Shown here piece after piece: positions 34,884 to 44,177 of a stretch of DNA of 64,000 bases (the stretch's first letter is position 1; each line of letters begins with the position of its first letter). A model generated the notes under the pieces. That model did no database searches and was not told where the DNA came from. It saw nothing but the letters and a program-made list of their open reading frames with translations. Source of the stretch: Enteroscipio rubneri (GTDB lineage Bacteria > Actinomycetota > Coriobacteriia > Coriobacteriales > Eggerthellaceae); contig NZ_PPEK01000007.1 in assembly GCF_002899715.1 (NCBI RefSeq), positions 62,001-126,000 on the forward strand, given 5' to 3'. A program made the position numbers and the translations under genes.

Positions 34884-35245
34884 TATACTGCATCGTTACA
34901 CGCGATGACGAAGACAGCGCCGCATGCGAAGGTCGTCGGCAGAGACGGGTGCCACCGGCTGAAAGCACCCGGGCGACGAAAGCGGCGATTCCCTTCTGAG
35001 CAGTGCGTTTGAAGGCGGATGCAGTCCTGATTCGACGGACGGCAAGACGTGCAGTAGAACGCGCCGGGCGCTCCCGTCACAGAGCATATGAGCGGGCGGC
35101 CGAAAGCCGTGCGCCCCATCGTCGCGAGACGGGCGGGTGCGCAGCCGAGGCTCGTCAACCGAGGTGGTACCGCGAGAGCCTTCTCTCGTCCTTGGATTCC
35201 GGGATGCGCATCCCGTTGAGCAAGGGCGAAAGAGGGCTCTTTTTG
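34884..35245 (+). ncRNA. T-box leader of pheS
   Basis: The -10 is TATACT at 34884-34889. The core T-box AGGTGGTACCGCG is at 35162-35174 and TGGTACC can bind the tRNA acceptor end. A 20-bp stem of terminator follows: 35175-35194 with 35221-35240, with only three G-U wobble pairs, an inner GGGATGCGCATCCC hairpin and T5 at 35240-35244. TTC triplets in GATTCCCTTCTGAG (34988-35000) are candidates for the Phe specifier. It controls phenylalanyl-tRNA synthetase by uncharged tRNA-Phe. The region 34708-34883 shows nothing else. Confidence 0.9.
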
Positions 35246-35298
35246 TTGCCCGCATTGGCGTTGCACGGCGGGCAAAGAGAGACGGAAAGGAAGCGAAC

Positions 35299-36360
35299 AT
35301 GGCAATCGTGGAGGAACTGACGGCGCTGCGCGAGCAAACGCTCGGCGATGTCGCGCAGGCGGCCGACACCGCCGCGCTCGATCGGGTGCGCGTGGCCGTG
35401 CTGGGTAAGGCGGGCACGCTCACGGGGTACCTGCGCGGCATGGGGCAGGTACCCAAGGAGGAGCGCGCTCAGGTGGGCAAGATGGTGAACGAGGTGCGCG
35501 TCAAAGTGGAGGAGGCGCTGGCCGCGCGCAAGGCGGCCCTCGATGCCGCCGAGCTGGCCGCCGCAATCGACGCGGCCGCCGTGGACGTGACGCTGCCGGG
35601 CCGCGCCCAGCAGATGGGCACGCGGCACCTCATCAACCGCATCACCGACGAGATCTCCGAGATATTCCTCGGCCTGGGCTACACGGTGGCCACGGGCCCC
35701 GAGGTGGAGACGGATTACTACAACTTCGAGGCGCTCAACGCCCCAGCCGACCATCCCAGCCGCAGCCTGGCCGACACGTTCTACGTGGTGGACCGCTCGG
35801 GCGACCAGGTCGCTGTGCGCGGCGAGTCCGACGTGCTGCTGCGCACGCAGACTTCGGGCGTGCAGGTGCACGCGATGGAGGACAACGAGCTGCCTATCTA
35901 CGTGATCGCGCCCGGCAAGGTGTACCGCCGCGACGTGGCCGACCCGTCCCACCTGCCCCAGTTCACGCAGATCGAGGGCCTCGTCGTGGACGAAGGCATC
36001 ACGTTCGGCGACCTGAAGGGCACGCTCGACTACCTGTGCAAGCAGCTGTTCGGCGAGGAGCGCAGGACGAGGTTCCGCGCCCACTACTTCCCGTTCACGG
36101 AGCCTTCGGCCGAGGTGGACGTGAGCTGTGGCATCTGCCACGGCGAGGGCTGCCGCTTCTGCAAGGGCACCGGCTGGCTGGAGATCCTCGGCTGCGGCAT
36201 GGTGGACCCGAACGTACTGTCTATGTCCGGCATCGACCCGGAAAAGTACTCCGGCTTCGCCTTCGGCATGGGGGTGGAGCGCATCGCCTGCTTGAAGTAC
36301 AACGTGCCGGATCTGCGCATGCTGGTGGAAGGCGACATGCGCTTCCTTCGGCAGTTCTGA
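35299..36360 (+). CDS. pheS: Phenylalanyl-tRNA synthetase alpha subunit
   Basis: Catalytic subunit that charges tRNA-Phe; works as an alpha2-beta2 complex with PheT. The 353-residue protein has an N-terminal coiled coil, class II motif 2 around YRRDVADPSHLPQFTQIEGLVVD, and the C-terminal RAHYFPFTEPSAEVDV and AFGMGVERIA. A small Cys-rich insert (CGICHGEGCRFC) may bind zinc. ATG 35299 follows the T-box leader with AAAGGAAG upstream. A 280-bp gap with a 21-bp inverted repeat separates it from pheT, which is unusual. Confidence 0.95.
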   Translation: MAIVEELTALREQTLGDVAQAADTAALDRVRVAVLGKAGTLTGYLRGMGQVPKEERAQVGKMVNEVRVKVEEALAARKAALDAAELAAAIDAAAVDVTLPGRAQQMGTRHLINRITDEISEIFLGLGYTVATGPEVETDYYNFEALNAPADHPSRSLADTFYVVDRSGDQVAVRGESDVLLRTQTSGVQVHAMEDNELPIYVIAPGKVYRRDVADPSHLPQFTQIEGLVVDEGITFGDLKGTLDYLCKQLFGEERRTRFRAHYFPFTEPSAEVDVSCGICHGEGCRFCKGTGWLEILGCGMVDPNVLSMSGIDPEKYSGFAFGMGVERIACLKYNVPDLRMLVEGDMRFLRQF

Positions 36361-36371
36361 GGTTTCTGGCG

Positions 36372-36454
36372 GCGACGGCGGGGCGGCGCCCAGTCGCTCG
36401 AACAGTCCTCGCTGCGCTGCGGAACTCGCTTGGTGGGCGCCGCCCCGCCGTCGC
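36372..36454. repeat. Perfect 21-bp inverted repeat between pheS and pheT
   Basis: GCGACGGCGGGGCGGCGCCC plus A (36372-36392) is exactly complementary to 36434-36454, around a 41-nt loop. It lies in the unusually long 280-bp pheS-pheT gap. The transcript would fold into a very stable hairpin without a T-run. It could be a REP/MITE-like interspersed element or an mRNA-processing signal. I saw no other copy in the window. Confidence 0.75.
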
Positions 36455-36640
36455 TTTCACACGGTTGACGTTGTTGCGGCTCGCCTGATGACCGGGATCC
36501 GGCTTCAAGTCGAGGGAGTCGGGCAGGCGTGGGCATGGTGAGAGGGGTTGACCTGCGCGTTTTGCTTTCTTGGGAGGCGCGAGGGGCGGGAGTGGTTCGG
36601 AATAGTATGCGCGACGCGCATAGACGATAGGAAGAACGAT

Positions 36641-39118
36641 ATGAAAGTATCTTTGAAGTGGCTGAGCGAATATGTGGACGTGCCTTCGGACACGAAGGCG
36701 TTCTGCGATCGGCTCGATCTGACGGGCACGGGCGTGGAGGCGGTGGAGAGGACCGGCGCGGCGCTCGACGGGGTGGTCGTGGGGCACGTGCTCACCTGCG
36801 AGCTGCACCCTGACAGCGACCACCTGCACGTCGTGACGGTTGACGTGGGCGCAGGCGAACCCGTGCAGATCGTGTGCGGCGCGCCGAACATCGCGGCGGG
36901 CATCAAGGTGCCGGTGGCCACCGTGGGCGCGGTGCTGCCGGGCGACCTCAAGATCAAGAAGTCGAAGCTGCGCGGCGTTCCCAGCTGCGGCATGTGCTGC
37001 TCGCAGCGCGAGCTGGGGATGGGCGGCGATCATGCGGGCATCTGGATCCTGCCCGAGGACGCGCCCGTAGGCATGCCCATCGCCGATTTCGCGCAGCTCT
37101 CCGACACGGTGCTCGACCTGGAGATCACGCCGAACCGTCCCGACTGCCTTTCCATGGTGGGCATGGCGCGCGAGGTGGGCGCCATGTACCGCACCGACTA
37201 CGAGAGCCCGCTCGGGCGCATGGCGGGCAAGCTCGTGCTGGACGCCTCCTCGGCGCCCGTCGACGAGACGGTGAGGATCACCATCGAGGACGCGGTGCGC
37301 TGCCCGCGTTACACCGCGCGCGTCATCCGCGGGGTCAAGGTCGGGCCGAGCCCCGACTGGATGGTCGAGCGCCTGGCGGCTATCGGCCAGCGCTCCATCA
37401 ACAACATCGTGGACGTGACGAACTATATCCTGTTCCTGTTCGGCCAGCCGCTGCACGCCTTCGACCTGGACAAGCTCAAGAATGCGGACGGCGTGGCGCA
37501 TATCGTGGTGCGCGCGGCCGCCGAAGGCGAGCGCCTGACTACGCTCGACGGCGAGGATCGCGCGCTCACGCCCGATATGACGGTCATCTCCACGCCGGAG
37601 CTCGGTGCCGTGGCGCTCGCGGGCGTCATGGGCGGCCTGGACACCGAGGTCACGGACGGGACGGTGGACATCCTGCTGGAGGCCGCCACGTTCGAGCCGG
37701 GCCGCACGAGCCGCACGAGCCGCAACCTGGGCCTGTTCAGCGAGAGTTCCATGCGCTACGAGCGCGGCGTGGACGACCACGGCATCGAGGAGCGTTCGGC
37801 CGCGGCCGCCGCGCTCATGGTGGAGGTGGCCGGGGGCTCGGTGAGCGCCGCCGTCCGCAACGGCGAGGGCATCGTGGACGAGTGGCCGGCGCCCTCGACG
37901 GCGCCCGATTTGCGCTTCCGCATCCCGCGCTTCTGCGCCATGATGGGGGCTGACATCCCGCGCGCCGACATCGAGGACATCCTGCGCCGTCTCGGCTGCG
38001 CGGTGGCCGACGATCCGGCGGGCAATGCCGACGTTCTGGCCGTGACGGCGCCCACGTTCCGCCCGGACCTCGAGCGCGAGATCGACCTGTACGAGGAGGT
38101 GCTGCGCCTGTGGGGCATGGACCGCATCCCGGCCACGCTGCCCGGCGGCCCCGGCCGCGTGGGCACGCGCTCGCGGATGGAGCACGTCATGGACACGGTG
38201 AACGACGTCATGCGGGCGAGCGGCCTCAACGAGACGATGACCTATTCGTTCGCCGAGCCGGGCGACCTCGACCGCCTACGCATGCCGCACGAGGGCCTGG
38301 GCGAGCCGGTCGAGCTCATCAACCCCCTGAACGCCGACCAGTCCGTCATGCGCCAGAGCATCGTGCCGGGTCTTCTGCGCAGCGTGGCGTACAACCAGAG
38401 CCGCGGCGTGAAGAACGTCCAGCTCTACGAGGCGGGCGCCGTGTTCTTCGCGGCCGAGGGCCGCAAGCAGCCCAAGGAGCGCCGCCGCCTGGCGGGCGTG
38501 CTGGCGGGCGCCATGGGCGACGCGGGCTGGAACGCCGCGCCGGCCCCGTTCGACTTCTTCGACGGCAAGGGCGTCGTCGAGAGTTTGGCGCGCGAGCTGG
38601 CGCTGCCGAAGCTGCGCTTCAAGCCGCTTTCTGCCGAGGAGGCCCCGCACCTGCAGCCCGGGCGGGCCGCCGCGGTGCTGTCGGGCGGCACGGAACTTGG
38701 CTGGGTGGGCGAGCTGCATCCGCTGGCCGTAGATGCGTATCAAGCGGACGCACCGGTTGTAGCGTTCGAGCTGGACGTGGAGGCGCTCGCGAAGGCGTCC
38801 CGCCCCGCTCGCGACTACCGCGACGTCCCCACGTTCCCAGCCGTGTCCATGGACGTGGCGTTCGTCGTGGATGAGGGCATCGCGCACGAGAAGCTTGTGC
38901 AGTGCATGACCTCGGCGGGCGGCAAGCTGCTGGAGGACGTGCGGCTGTTCGACGTATACCGCGACGAGGCGCGCGTCGGCGTGGGAAAGAAGTCGATGGC
39001 CTATGCGCTCACGTATCGTGCATCTGACCGCACGCTCACGAGTGAAGAGGTGGACAAGGCGCACGCCCGGCTTGTGAAGAAGGTGAGCGCAGCCACCGGC
39101 GCCGAGGTCCGAGCTTAG
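36641..39118 (+). CDS. pheT: Phenylalanyl-tRNA synthetase beta subunit
   Basis: Non-catalytic partner of PheS, 825 residues, near the usual length. Domains in order: an EMAP-type tRNA-binding domain after residue 40 (VVVGHVLTCELHPDSDHLHVVTVDVG), the B3/B4 editing domain (the Asn-rich RSINNIVDVTNYILFLFGQPLHAFDLDKL region), a B5 DNA-binding-like domain (RFRIPRFCAMMGADIPRADIEDIL), the catalytic-like core with SFAEPGDLDR, and a C-terminal anticodon-binding FDX-ACB domain (FPAVSMDVAFVVDEG). AGGAAG precedes ATG 36641. It ends at a strong terminator. Confidence 0.95.
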   Translation: MKVSLKWLSEYVDVPSDTKAFCDRLDLTGTGVEAVERTGAALDGVVVGHVLTCELHPDSDHLHVVTVDVGAGEPVQIVCGAPNIAAGIKVPVATVGAVLPGDLKIKKSKLRGVPSCGMCCSQRELGMGGDHAGIWILPEDAPVGMPIADFAQLSDTVLDLEITPNRPDCLSMVGMAREVGAMYRTDYESPLGRMAGKLVLDASSAPVDETVRITIEDAVRCPRYTARVIRGVKVGPSPDWMVERLAAIGQRSINNIVDVTNYILFLFGQPLHAFDLDKLKNADGVAHIVVRAAAEGERLTTLDGEDRALTPDMTVISTPELGAVALAGVMGGLDTEVTDGTVDILLEAATFEPGRTSRTSRNLGLFSESSMRYERGVDDHGIEERSAAAAALMVEVAGGSVSAAVRNGEGIVDEWPAPSTAPDLRFRIPRFCAMMGADIPRADIEDILRRLGCAVADDPAGNADVLAVTAPTFRPDLEREIDLYEEVLRLWGMDRIPATLPGGPGRVGTRSRMEHVMDTVNDVMRASGLNETMTYSFAEPGDLDRLRMPHEGLGEPVELINPLNADQSVMRQSIVPGLLRSVAYNQSRGVKNVQLYEAGAVFFAAEGRKQPKERRRLAGVLAGAMGDAGWNAAPAPFDFFDGKGVVESLARELALPKLRFKPLSAEEAPHLQPGRAAAVLSGGTELGWVGELHPLAVDAYQADAPVVAFELDVEALAKASRPARDYRDVPTFPAVSMDVAFVVDEGIAHEKLVQCMTSAGGKLLEDVRLFDVYRDEARVGVGKKSMAYALTYRASDRTLTSEEVDKAHARLVKKVSAATGAEVRA

Positions 39119-39146
39119 CTGAAACACCCGGTCGTCGAGGTATTCC

Positions 39147-39180
39147 GAGCCTGCGCTTGCAAGAGCGCAGGCTCTTTTTT
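39147..39180 (+). terminator. Intrinsic terminator after pheT
   Basis: GAGCCTGCGCT (39147-39157) pairs perfectly with AGCGCAGGCTC (39164-39174), loop TGCAAG, followed by six T (39175-39180). It ends the T-box-pheS-pheT unit. The next 340 bp hold a small in-frame ATG segment that does not look coding. Confidence 0.9.
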
Positions 39181-39466
39181 CTCGCCGCTCGTGCGTCGGT
39201 GGGTCGAAACCCAAGGCAAGGCCCAGGTTGGGACGGGATCTCCATGGCGTCCGAAGCCGATCACGTCATCGCGCGGGATACGGCTGCCGCGCAATCTCCT
39301 CAAGGTGGACCGGAGCGTGGCGTTCCGGTCGCGCCGTCGCCTGACAGCGCTCGGGGCGGATGCCGTGAAGATGGTGTGGCAGGACGGGCTTGTACGATGC
39401 GCGATACGGTCCCTTGGGTCATAATGTGGTGACGAAATCGTGCGGAGCGTCAGCGGTCCGCACGCG

Positions 39467-39490
39467 AGCGGCGGGATGGTTTCCGCCGCT
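39467..39490 (+). other. Hairpin just before degV
   Basis: AGCGGCGG (39467-39474) and CCGCCGCT (39483-39490) pair around an 8-nt loop, followed by TTCTC. It lies close to the ribosome-binding region of degV and may modulate its expression. Confidence 0.4.
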
Positions 39491-39516
39491 TTCTCATGCG
39501 GAGAGCGGGGACGATC

Positions 39517-40392
39517 GTGAGCGAGAGCATAGCCGTCGTGACGGATACGAACAGCGGCATCATGGCGGACGAAGCCGCACGGCTGGGTGTGCACGTGGTT
39601 CCCATGCCTTTCGTCGTGGATGGCGAAGAGTGCTTCGAGGGCGTCAACCTTGACGCCGAGCGCTTTTACGAGCGCCAGGAAGCAGGCGCGGACATCGCGA
39701 CGTCGCAGCCCTCCATCGTCGATCTGGGCATGCGGTGGCGCGACTTGCTGCAGGCGTACGATACGGTGGTGTACATCCCCATGTCGAGCGGCCTGTCGGG
39801 CTCATGCGAGACGGCGCGCGGCTTGGCCGAGCACTTCGGGGGGCGCGTGCAGGTGGCGGACAACCAGCGCATCTCGGTCACGCAGCGCGAGGCGACGCTC
39901 GACGCGCTCAGATGGGCCGGCGAGGGACGTTCTGCGGCAGAGATTCGTGCGCTGCTTGAGGAGACGAGGCTCGACGCGAGCATCTACCTCATGGTGGACA
40001 CGATGGATCACCTGCGTAGAAGCGGCCGAATCACCCCGGCTGCGGCTGCTGTCGGCTCGGTGCTCAAGATCAAGCCCGTGTTGCAGATACAGGGCGAAAA
40101 ATTGGATGCGTTCACGGTTGCCAAGTCGCTCAAGGCCGCTAAGCGCGCCATGATGAAGGCGTTGGCACGCGACGTGGACGAGCGCTTCGGCGGCGTGGAG
40201 AACGTGCATCTTTATGTGGCCCACACGAACCGCGAAGGCGATGCGCTTGCTCTGGCCGACGAAATGCGTGCCGCCTTCGGCTCGGGTGACGTGTTCGTGG
40301 ACCGACTACCGCTGAGCATTGCCTGCCATGTGGGCCCCGGCGCTCTCGGCGTGGGCTGCGCCAAGCGCCAGGAGATGTATCCGGCAAGCTGA
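39517..40392 (+). CDS. DegV family fatty-acid-binding protein
   Basis: Cytoplasmic lipid-binding protein of about 291 residues, which in Firmicutes (FakB) presents fatty acids to a kinase. The start VTDTNSGIMADEAARLGVHVVPMPFVVDG, the middle YIPMSSGLSGSCETARGLAE, and SGRITPAAAAVGSVLKIKPVL are clear family signatures; the Thr and Ser that bind the lipid head are in TDTNSG and SSGLSG. A GTG at 39517 has GGGG upstream; an ATG at 39496 is also in frame. Whether it binds fatty acids here is not shown. Confidence 0.88.
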   Translation: MSESIAVVTDTNSGIMADEAARLGVHVVPMPFVVDGEECFEGVNLDAERFYERQEAGADIATSQPSIVDLGMRWRDLLQAYDTVVYIPMSSGLSGSCETARGLAEHFGGRVQVADNQRISVTQREATLDALRWAGEGRSAAEIRALLEETRLDASIYLMVDTMDHLRRSGRITPAAAAVGSVLKIKPVLQIQGEKLDAFTVAKSLKAAKRAMMKALARDVDERFGGVENVHLYVAHTNREGDALALADEMRAAFGSGDVFVDRLPLSIACHVGPGALGVGCAKRQEMYPAS

Positions 40393-40501
40393 ACCCCCCA
40401 TCCGTTTCCGTCCCGTCGTCTTGCGGCAATTCGGTGCGCATACGCCAAGCGGATAATCAGTGCTTTACGTATCGCGAAGCATGCGGGAAGGACGGCGGAC
40501 G

Positions 40502-41197
40502 ATGGCGAAAGGAGACGACGAAAAGCGGTTGCGTCGAGACCGCGCCGTAATCATCGCGGTGCTTGGCGTCGTCCTTGCAATCGCCGTCGTTTTGCTCGCG
40601 TTGTACGGGCGCGAGGTGTTCGCTTTCCTTACGAACGGCCATCTGGTGCAGCGGCAGGTGGAACGCCTGGGACCGCTCGCGCCCGTCGTACTGGGGATTC
40701 TGGTGGTTGCGCAAGAGGTCACCGTCATCGTGCCGAGTGAGCCGCTTGAGCTGGCGGCCGGGTACGCGTTCGGCTTCTGGGAGGGAGCGCTTGTCTATCT
40801 GGCGGCCAGTGTGGTGGGCTGCGTCGTCATCATCCTCATCGTGAGACGCTGGGGTGATCGCGTGCTCAGGCTGTTCCTCTCGCCTAAACGTCGCGCACAA
40901 CTCGCTCATCTCAAGCGCTCGCAGCGTTTCGACCTGGCCATCCTTGTAGCATTCTTCATCCCAGGCCTGCCGAAGGATATCATGGCGTACTTCGCAGCGC
41001 TCGCGGGCATGCGTCCCGTGCACCTCGTAGCCGTGACCACGGTCGGGCGGCTGCCTTCGGTCGTGGCCGCTACGCTCGCCTCGTCCTATGCGGCGGCGGG
41101 AGACTGGCGGGCGACCGCCATCGTGTTTGCCGTTACGGCTGCGTTCGTGCTTGCAGGAATGCTCGTCTACCATCGCGTGCGTCGGCGATCCGCATGA
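40502..41197 (+). CDS. TVP38/TMEM64 family membrane protein
   Basis: Integral membrane protein of about 231 residues with six hydrophobic segments and the VTT-type pattern: VAQEVTVIVPSEPLELAAGYAFGFWEGALVY, then FFIPGLPKDIMAYFAALAGMRP. Members of this DedA-related superfamily move lipids across the membrane. The start is not certain; ATG 40481 and GTG 40460 are also in frame. No clear partner in the region. Confidence 0.82.
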   Translation: MAKGDDEKRLRRDRAVIIAVLGVVLAIAVVLLALYGREVFAFLTNGHLVQRQVERLGPLAPVVLGILVVAQEVTVIVPSEPLELAAGYAFGFWEGALVYLAASVVGCVVIILIVRRWGDRVLRLFLSPKRRAQLAHLKRSQRFDLAILVAFFIPGLPKDIMAYFAALAGMRPVHLVAVTTVGRLPSVVAATLASSYAAAGDWRATAIVFAVTAAFVLAGMLVYHRVRRRSA

Positions 41198-41258
41198 AAG
41201 CCCGATGACAACACACAAGTTCGCGGTACAATAGCCCGCGAGCGAAAGGAAGACGAGC

Positions 41259-42143
41259 ATGTACGATGACGATGTGCGTCCTGGCCGCAACGATGAATGC
41301 TGGTGCGGTAGCGGGAAAAAATACAAGAAGTGCCATCTCGGATTCGACGAGCGGCTGGAAGATGCTCGCGGGCAAGGGTATGAAGTCCCTCCGCGCTCGT
41401 TGTTGAAATCGCCGGCTGACATCGAAGGCATCAAGAAGAGCGCGGCGATCAATATCGGCGTGCTCGACTACGTGGCTGAGCGCATCGGCGAGGGCATTTC
41501 AACGGCTGAGATAGACCGATGGGTACGCGACTACACGGTTGAGCACGGCGGTGTGCCAGCCGATTTGAACTATGAAGGCTACCCGTATAGCGTGTGCACA
41601 TCGATAGACGACGTGGTCTGTCATGGCATGCCATCCGAGGACGATGTGCTTCGAGCTGGCAGCATCGTCAACGTGGATTGCTCCACTATCCTGGACGGGT
41701 ACTATTCCGATTCTTCGCGTATGTTCTGCATCGGCGACGTCTCTGAGGAGCGCCTTCGCTTGGTCGAGGAAACGCGAAGGGCCATGGAGGCGGGTCTCGC
41801 GGATGTGAAGCCCTGGGGCTTTCTGGGGGATGTGGGCGCCGCCGTCAACGAACATGCGAAGCGCTGCGGGTACTCCGTCGTGCGCGAGTTCGGCGGGCAC
41901 GGTATTGGCTTCGGGTTCCACGAGGACCCGTTCGTCAGTCATGTGGCCGAGGCCGGCACTGGCATGGTGCTTGTTCCGGGGCTTGTTTTCACCATCGAGC
42001 CTATGATCAACGCTGGCGCAGCCGATATCGATATGAGCGATCCGAATGGATGGACCGTCCGTACCGCCGACGGTTCTGATACGGCCCAGTGGGAGGTGCA
42101 GGCGGTCGTCACCGACGACGGGTACGAGCTTCTTTCCTGGTAG
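41259..42143 (+). CDS. map: Type I methionine aminopeptidase with SEC-C zinc domain
   Basis: Removes the initiator Met. The 294-residue protein starts with a SEC-C motif NDECWCGSGKKYKKCH (residues 11-26), which binds zinc and in other bacteria recruits the enzyme to ribosomes. The catalytic domain has the metal ligands in VNVDCSTILDGYYSDSSRMF (two Asp), HGIGFGFHEDP (His) and FTIEPM plus WEVQAVVT (two Glu). Length is normal for a SEC-C version. GAAAGGAAG precedes ATG 41259. Confidence 0.93.
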   Translation: MYDDDVRPGRNDECWCGSGKKYKKCHLGFDERLEDARGQGYEVPPRSLLKSPADIEGIKKSAAINIGVLDYVAERIGEGISTAEIDRWVRDYTVEHGGVPADLNYEGYPYSVCTSIDDVVCHGMPSEDDVLRAGSIVNVDCSTILDGYYSDSSRMFCIGDVSEERLRLVEETRRAMEAGLADVKPWGFLGDVGAAVNEHAKRCGYSVVREFGGHGIGFGFHEDPFVSHVAEAGTGMVLVPGLVFTIEPMINAGAADIDMSDPNGWTVRTADGSDTAQWEVQAVVTDDGYELLSW

Positions 42144-42454
42144 CGGGTTTTGCGGGGCGACGAGGCCGCGGTTCGTCCCCTTGCCGCCCTTTTGCCCGGC
42201 CTCTGCGCCGTCCGCGTTCTCGTGATGCTCAACCGATGCTCGTGGACACGACGGACGGATACGTCTTGCAAAAATACCAAACAAACGTTCTTATATATGC
42301 TATACTGGTATCAGCAAATAGAGCCAGTGCAAGCGCTGTCCCGCCTACATTCGCAAGGCGGCAGCCCATAGATGGTAGCGGTGTTCCACGCTGCCCGTAC
42401 CACGCTTGCAAGATCCTCTCGGCAATGGAACGCCTGGTGAAGAGGTGTTGCACC
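42144..42454 (+). promoter_or_regulatory. A+T-rich promoter region before a hypothetical gene
   Basis: In this 310-bp gap there is a strikingly A+T-rich stretch (42266-42320). It holds TTGCAA (42266-42271), TTATAT (42291-42296), TATACT (42301-42306), and an inverted repeat ATACCA (42274-42279) / TGGTAT (42306-42311). It is the probable promoter and operator of the 42455 gene. No other gene is seen. Confidence 0.45.
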
Positions 42455-43285
42455 ATGTCTCCTGCCAGCTTTTGGGATCGAAGCTATGTCGCCCCCAAGC
42501 AGCTGCCTGCGCTTCAGGAGCTTATCCGCTGCTGCGATGAGACGCTTTTGATGCGCGTGATCCTGGACGACCATGCGGCTCGCATGGAGGATGAGCCGCC
42601 GACTCCTCAGCGACGTCGTGCCATGGAGAAGCGGCTTGCGAGCACGCTGCGTTCAATGCGCGTATTGCCGATGAAGAAGAAGACGGGTCGGGACTTTCTG
42701 CTCATGCCGGAAGAGTCATTCGTACTGCATGCGGGCAGTCTCGATATCGAACGCCGGCTCGGCGCGTCGCTTGTCTTGTTCGACGACCTTCGTTTGCTGG
42801 CATGTTCGAACGAGGAGGCGGCCGCCCGCGGTGAAGATTTTACGCGACGCAGTTCCCCAAACGTTCCGTATGAGGAACTGCCGATACGACGCTCCTATAC
42901 GCTCTTTCCTTGGGAACAGACCCTTGCATGTAAAACGTGGCTTGGAGGACCTTGGTGCCGCCGCGAACGCTATCTCGTGATCGCGAGCGCGGTTTGGGAG
43001 ATGACGTTCTTCGGATTCGAATACGAGCGGGTTGTTGCGCGCCAAGCCGAAGCAAGCGGGAAGGTGCTGCTCGGCGTCGCATCTTCGGGAAACGATTCCG
43101 CCCAGCCGCCATCGCCGGACAGCACGGCGGGGCGGGCGCGCTCGTTCGATCTCAAGGAGCCTGATCGTTTCGAGACCGACTTCCGTGACAGTCTGGCTGC
43201 GCGCACGGCCAGACTCAACGGTATCGCGAGAGCCGAATTCAGGGATCGTTGCATCGACGCGAGTCGCAGGATGGGTATGTGCTGA
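42455..43285 (+). CDS. Hypothetical protein
   Basis: Not recognised. A 276-residue soluble protein. Visible: an N-terminal helical stretch SPASFWDRSYVAPKQLPALQELIRCCDETLLMRVILDD, a basic segment STLRSMRVLPMKKKTGRDFLLMPEES, a central YTLFPWEQTLACKTWLGGPWCRRERYLVIASAVWEMTFFGFEYERV, and a polar end. There are no signal peptide or membrane segments. The region resembles an uncharacterised domain (DUF6557-like) seen in Eggerthellaceae, but I am not sure. AGAGG lies upstream of ATG 42455; ATG 42425 is in the same frame. Upstream is an A+T-rich promoter. Confidence 0.6.
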   Translation: MSPASFWDRSYVAPKQLPALQELIRCCDETLLMRVILDDHAARMEDEPPTPQRRRAMEKRLASTLRSMRVLPMKKKTGRDFLLMPEESFVLHAGSLDIERRLGASLVLFDDLRLLACSNEEAAARGEDFTRRSSPNVPYEELPIRRSYTLFPWEQTLACKTWLGGPWCRRERYLVIASAVWEMTFFGFEYERVVARQAEASGKVLLGVASSGNDSAQPPSPDSTAGRARSFDLKEPDRFETDFRDSLAARTARLNGIARAEFRDRCIDASRRMGMC

Positions 43286-43417
43286 TGCGGGCTGCTTCGA
43301 CGCGATGAGGCCCGTACTCTGGCCAGAAGCCTCTCCGTGCACATGCGTCTGTCACGCCTATCGCGCTCGAAGTCGGTTGCCATCCGTCGAGTTGAACCCG
43401 TCGATGAGCGGATTTCC

Positions 43418-43454
43418 GAAAAAAGAACGCCGCCGGTCATCTGATCCGGCGGCG
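43418..43454 (-). terminator. Terminator of the gshA-FKBP operon
   Basis: On the minus strand CGCCGCCGG (43454-43446) pairs perfectly with CCGGCGGCG (43436-43428), loop of 9 nt, followed by TTCTTTTTTC. It lies 62 bp after the SlyD-like gene stop. Confidence 0.85.
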
Positions 43455-43515
43455 AACGTGCTATCACTGCGATCCGTACTGCATCGGTCGCGCATTGTCC
43501 GAGGCGAGGCCCGTG

Positions 43516-43944
43516 CTAGTCGGCGACCTCGACGAGCGTGATTTCGAAGTTGAGGTCTTGGCCTGCCAGCTCGTGATTCATGTCAAACGTGGCGACACCA
43601 TCTTCGATGGAGCGCACGAACACGGGGAACGGGCGGCCGCCTTGGCCCATCATATACACGGTTTGGCCGACGGGCAGCTCGTCACCATTCGGTATCTGTG
43701 AGAGGGGCACCTGCTGCACCATATCTTCGTCGCGCTCGCCGTAGGCTTCGGCAGCGGGGATGTGCACGGTCTTGGTCTCGCCCTGCTCCATGTCCTTCAC
43801 GGCGGCGTCGAACCCGGGGATCATTTGGCCGGCCATGCACGTGAATTCGATGGGCTCGTTGCGGTCAAACGACGAGTCGAACTTCTTGCCGTCGTCAAGC
43901 GTCCCGGTATAGTGGACTTTGACCTTTTTGCCTTCGTTGCTCAT
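43516..43944 (-). CDS. FKBP-type peptidyl-prolyl isomerase, SlyD-like
   Basis: Cytoplasmic prolyl isomerase/chaperone of 142 residues. The FKBP core ([19 protein letters not shown], then [22 protein letters not shown]) keeps the active-site Tyr, Asp and Ile; the insert-in-flap region and [22 protein letters not shown] match the SlyD type. There is no His-rich metal-binding tail. AAGGAGC precedes ATG 43944. It follows a divergent FKBP gene and gshA on the same strand, with a 233-bp gap. Confidence 0.9.
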   Translation of the reverse strand: MSNEGKKVKVHYTGTLDDGKKFDSSFDRNEPIEFTCMAGQMIPGFDAAVKDMEQGETKTVHIPAAEAYGERDEDMVQQVPLSQIPNGDELPVGQTVYMMGQGGRPFPVFVRSIEDGVATFDMNHELAGQDLNFEITLVEVAD

Positions 43945-44177
43945 GAAAAGCTCCTTGTCGATTGAAAAGCGATGGCCCCAGTCTAACCGAGGGCTTGCCG
44001 CTTCCTCTTCTTCAAGGCAAACTTGCTCTAAGTTGCCACAAGTTCGTGAAGCAGCCGGTTTCGGTATGTGCTGCGAGCGCGCGCAGCAGCTTTCAAGGCG
44101 GGCGAGCGCCCTCTCTTCCAACGCTCCGCCTCCTTCGTCGGGTATCCGATCCGCCTTCGACAAGAATCGGGGATCCG

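Noticed and set aside
36221-38185. Long minus-strand open frame (654 codons) across pheS-pheT
   Set aside because: A shadow of real genes; the composition is Arg/His/Ala-rich and it has no start signal.
39181-39516. Possible small gene before degV (ATG at 39244)
   Set aside because: No ribosome site, Arg/Gly/Pro-rich translation, and a hairpin at the end of the region. Not convincing.
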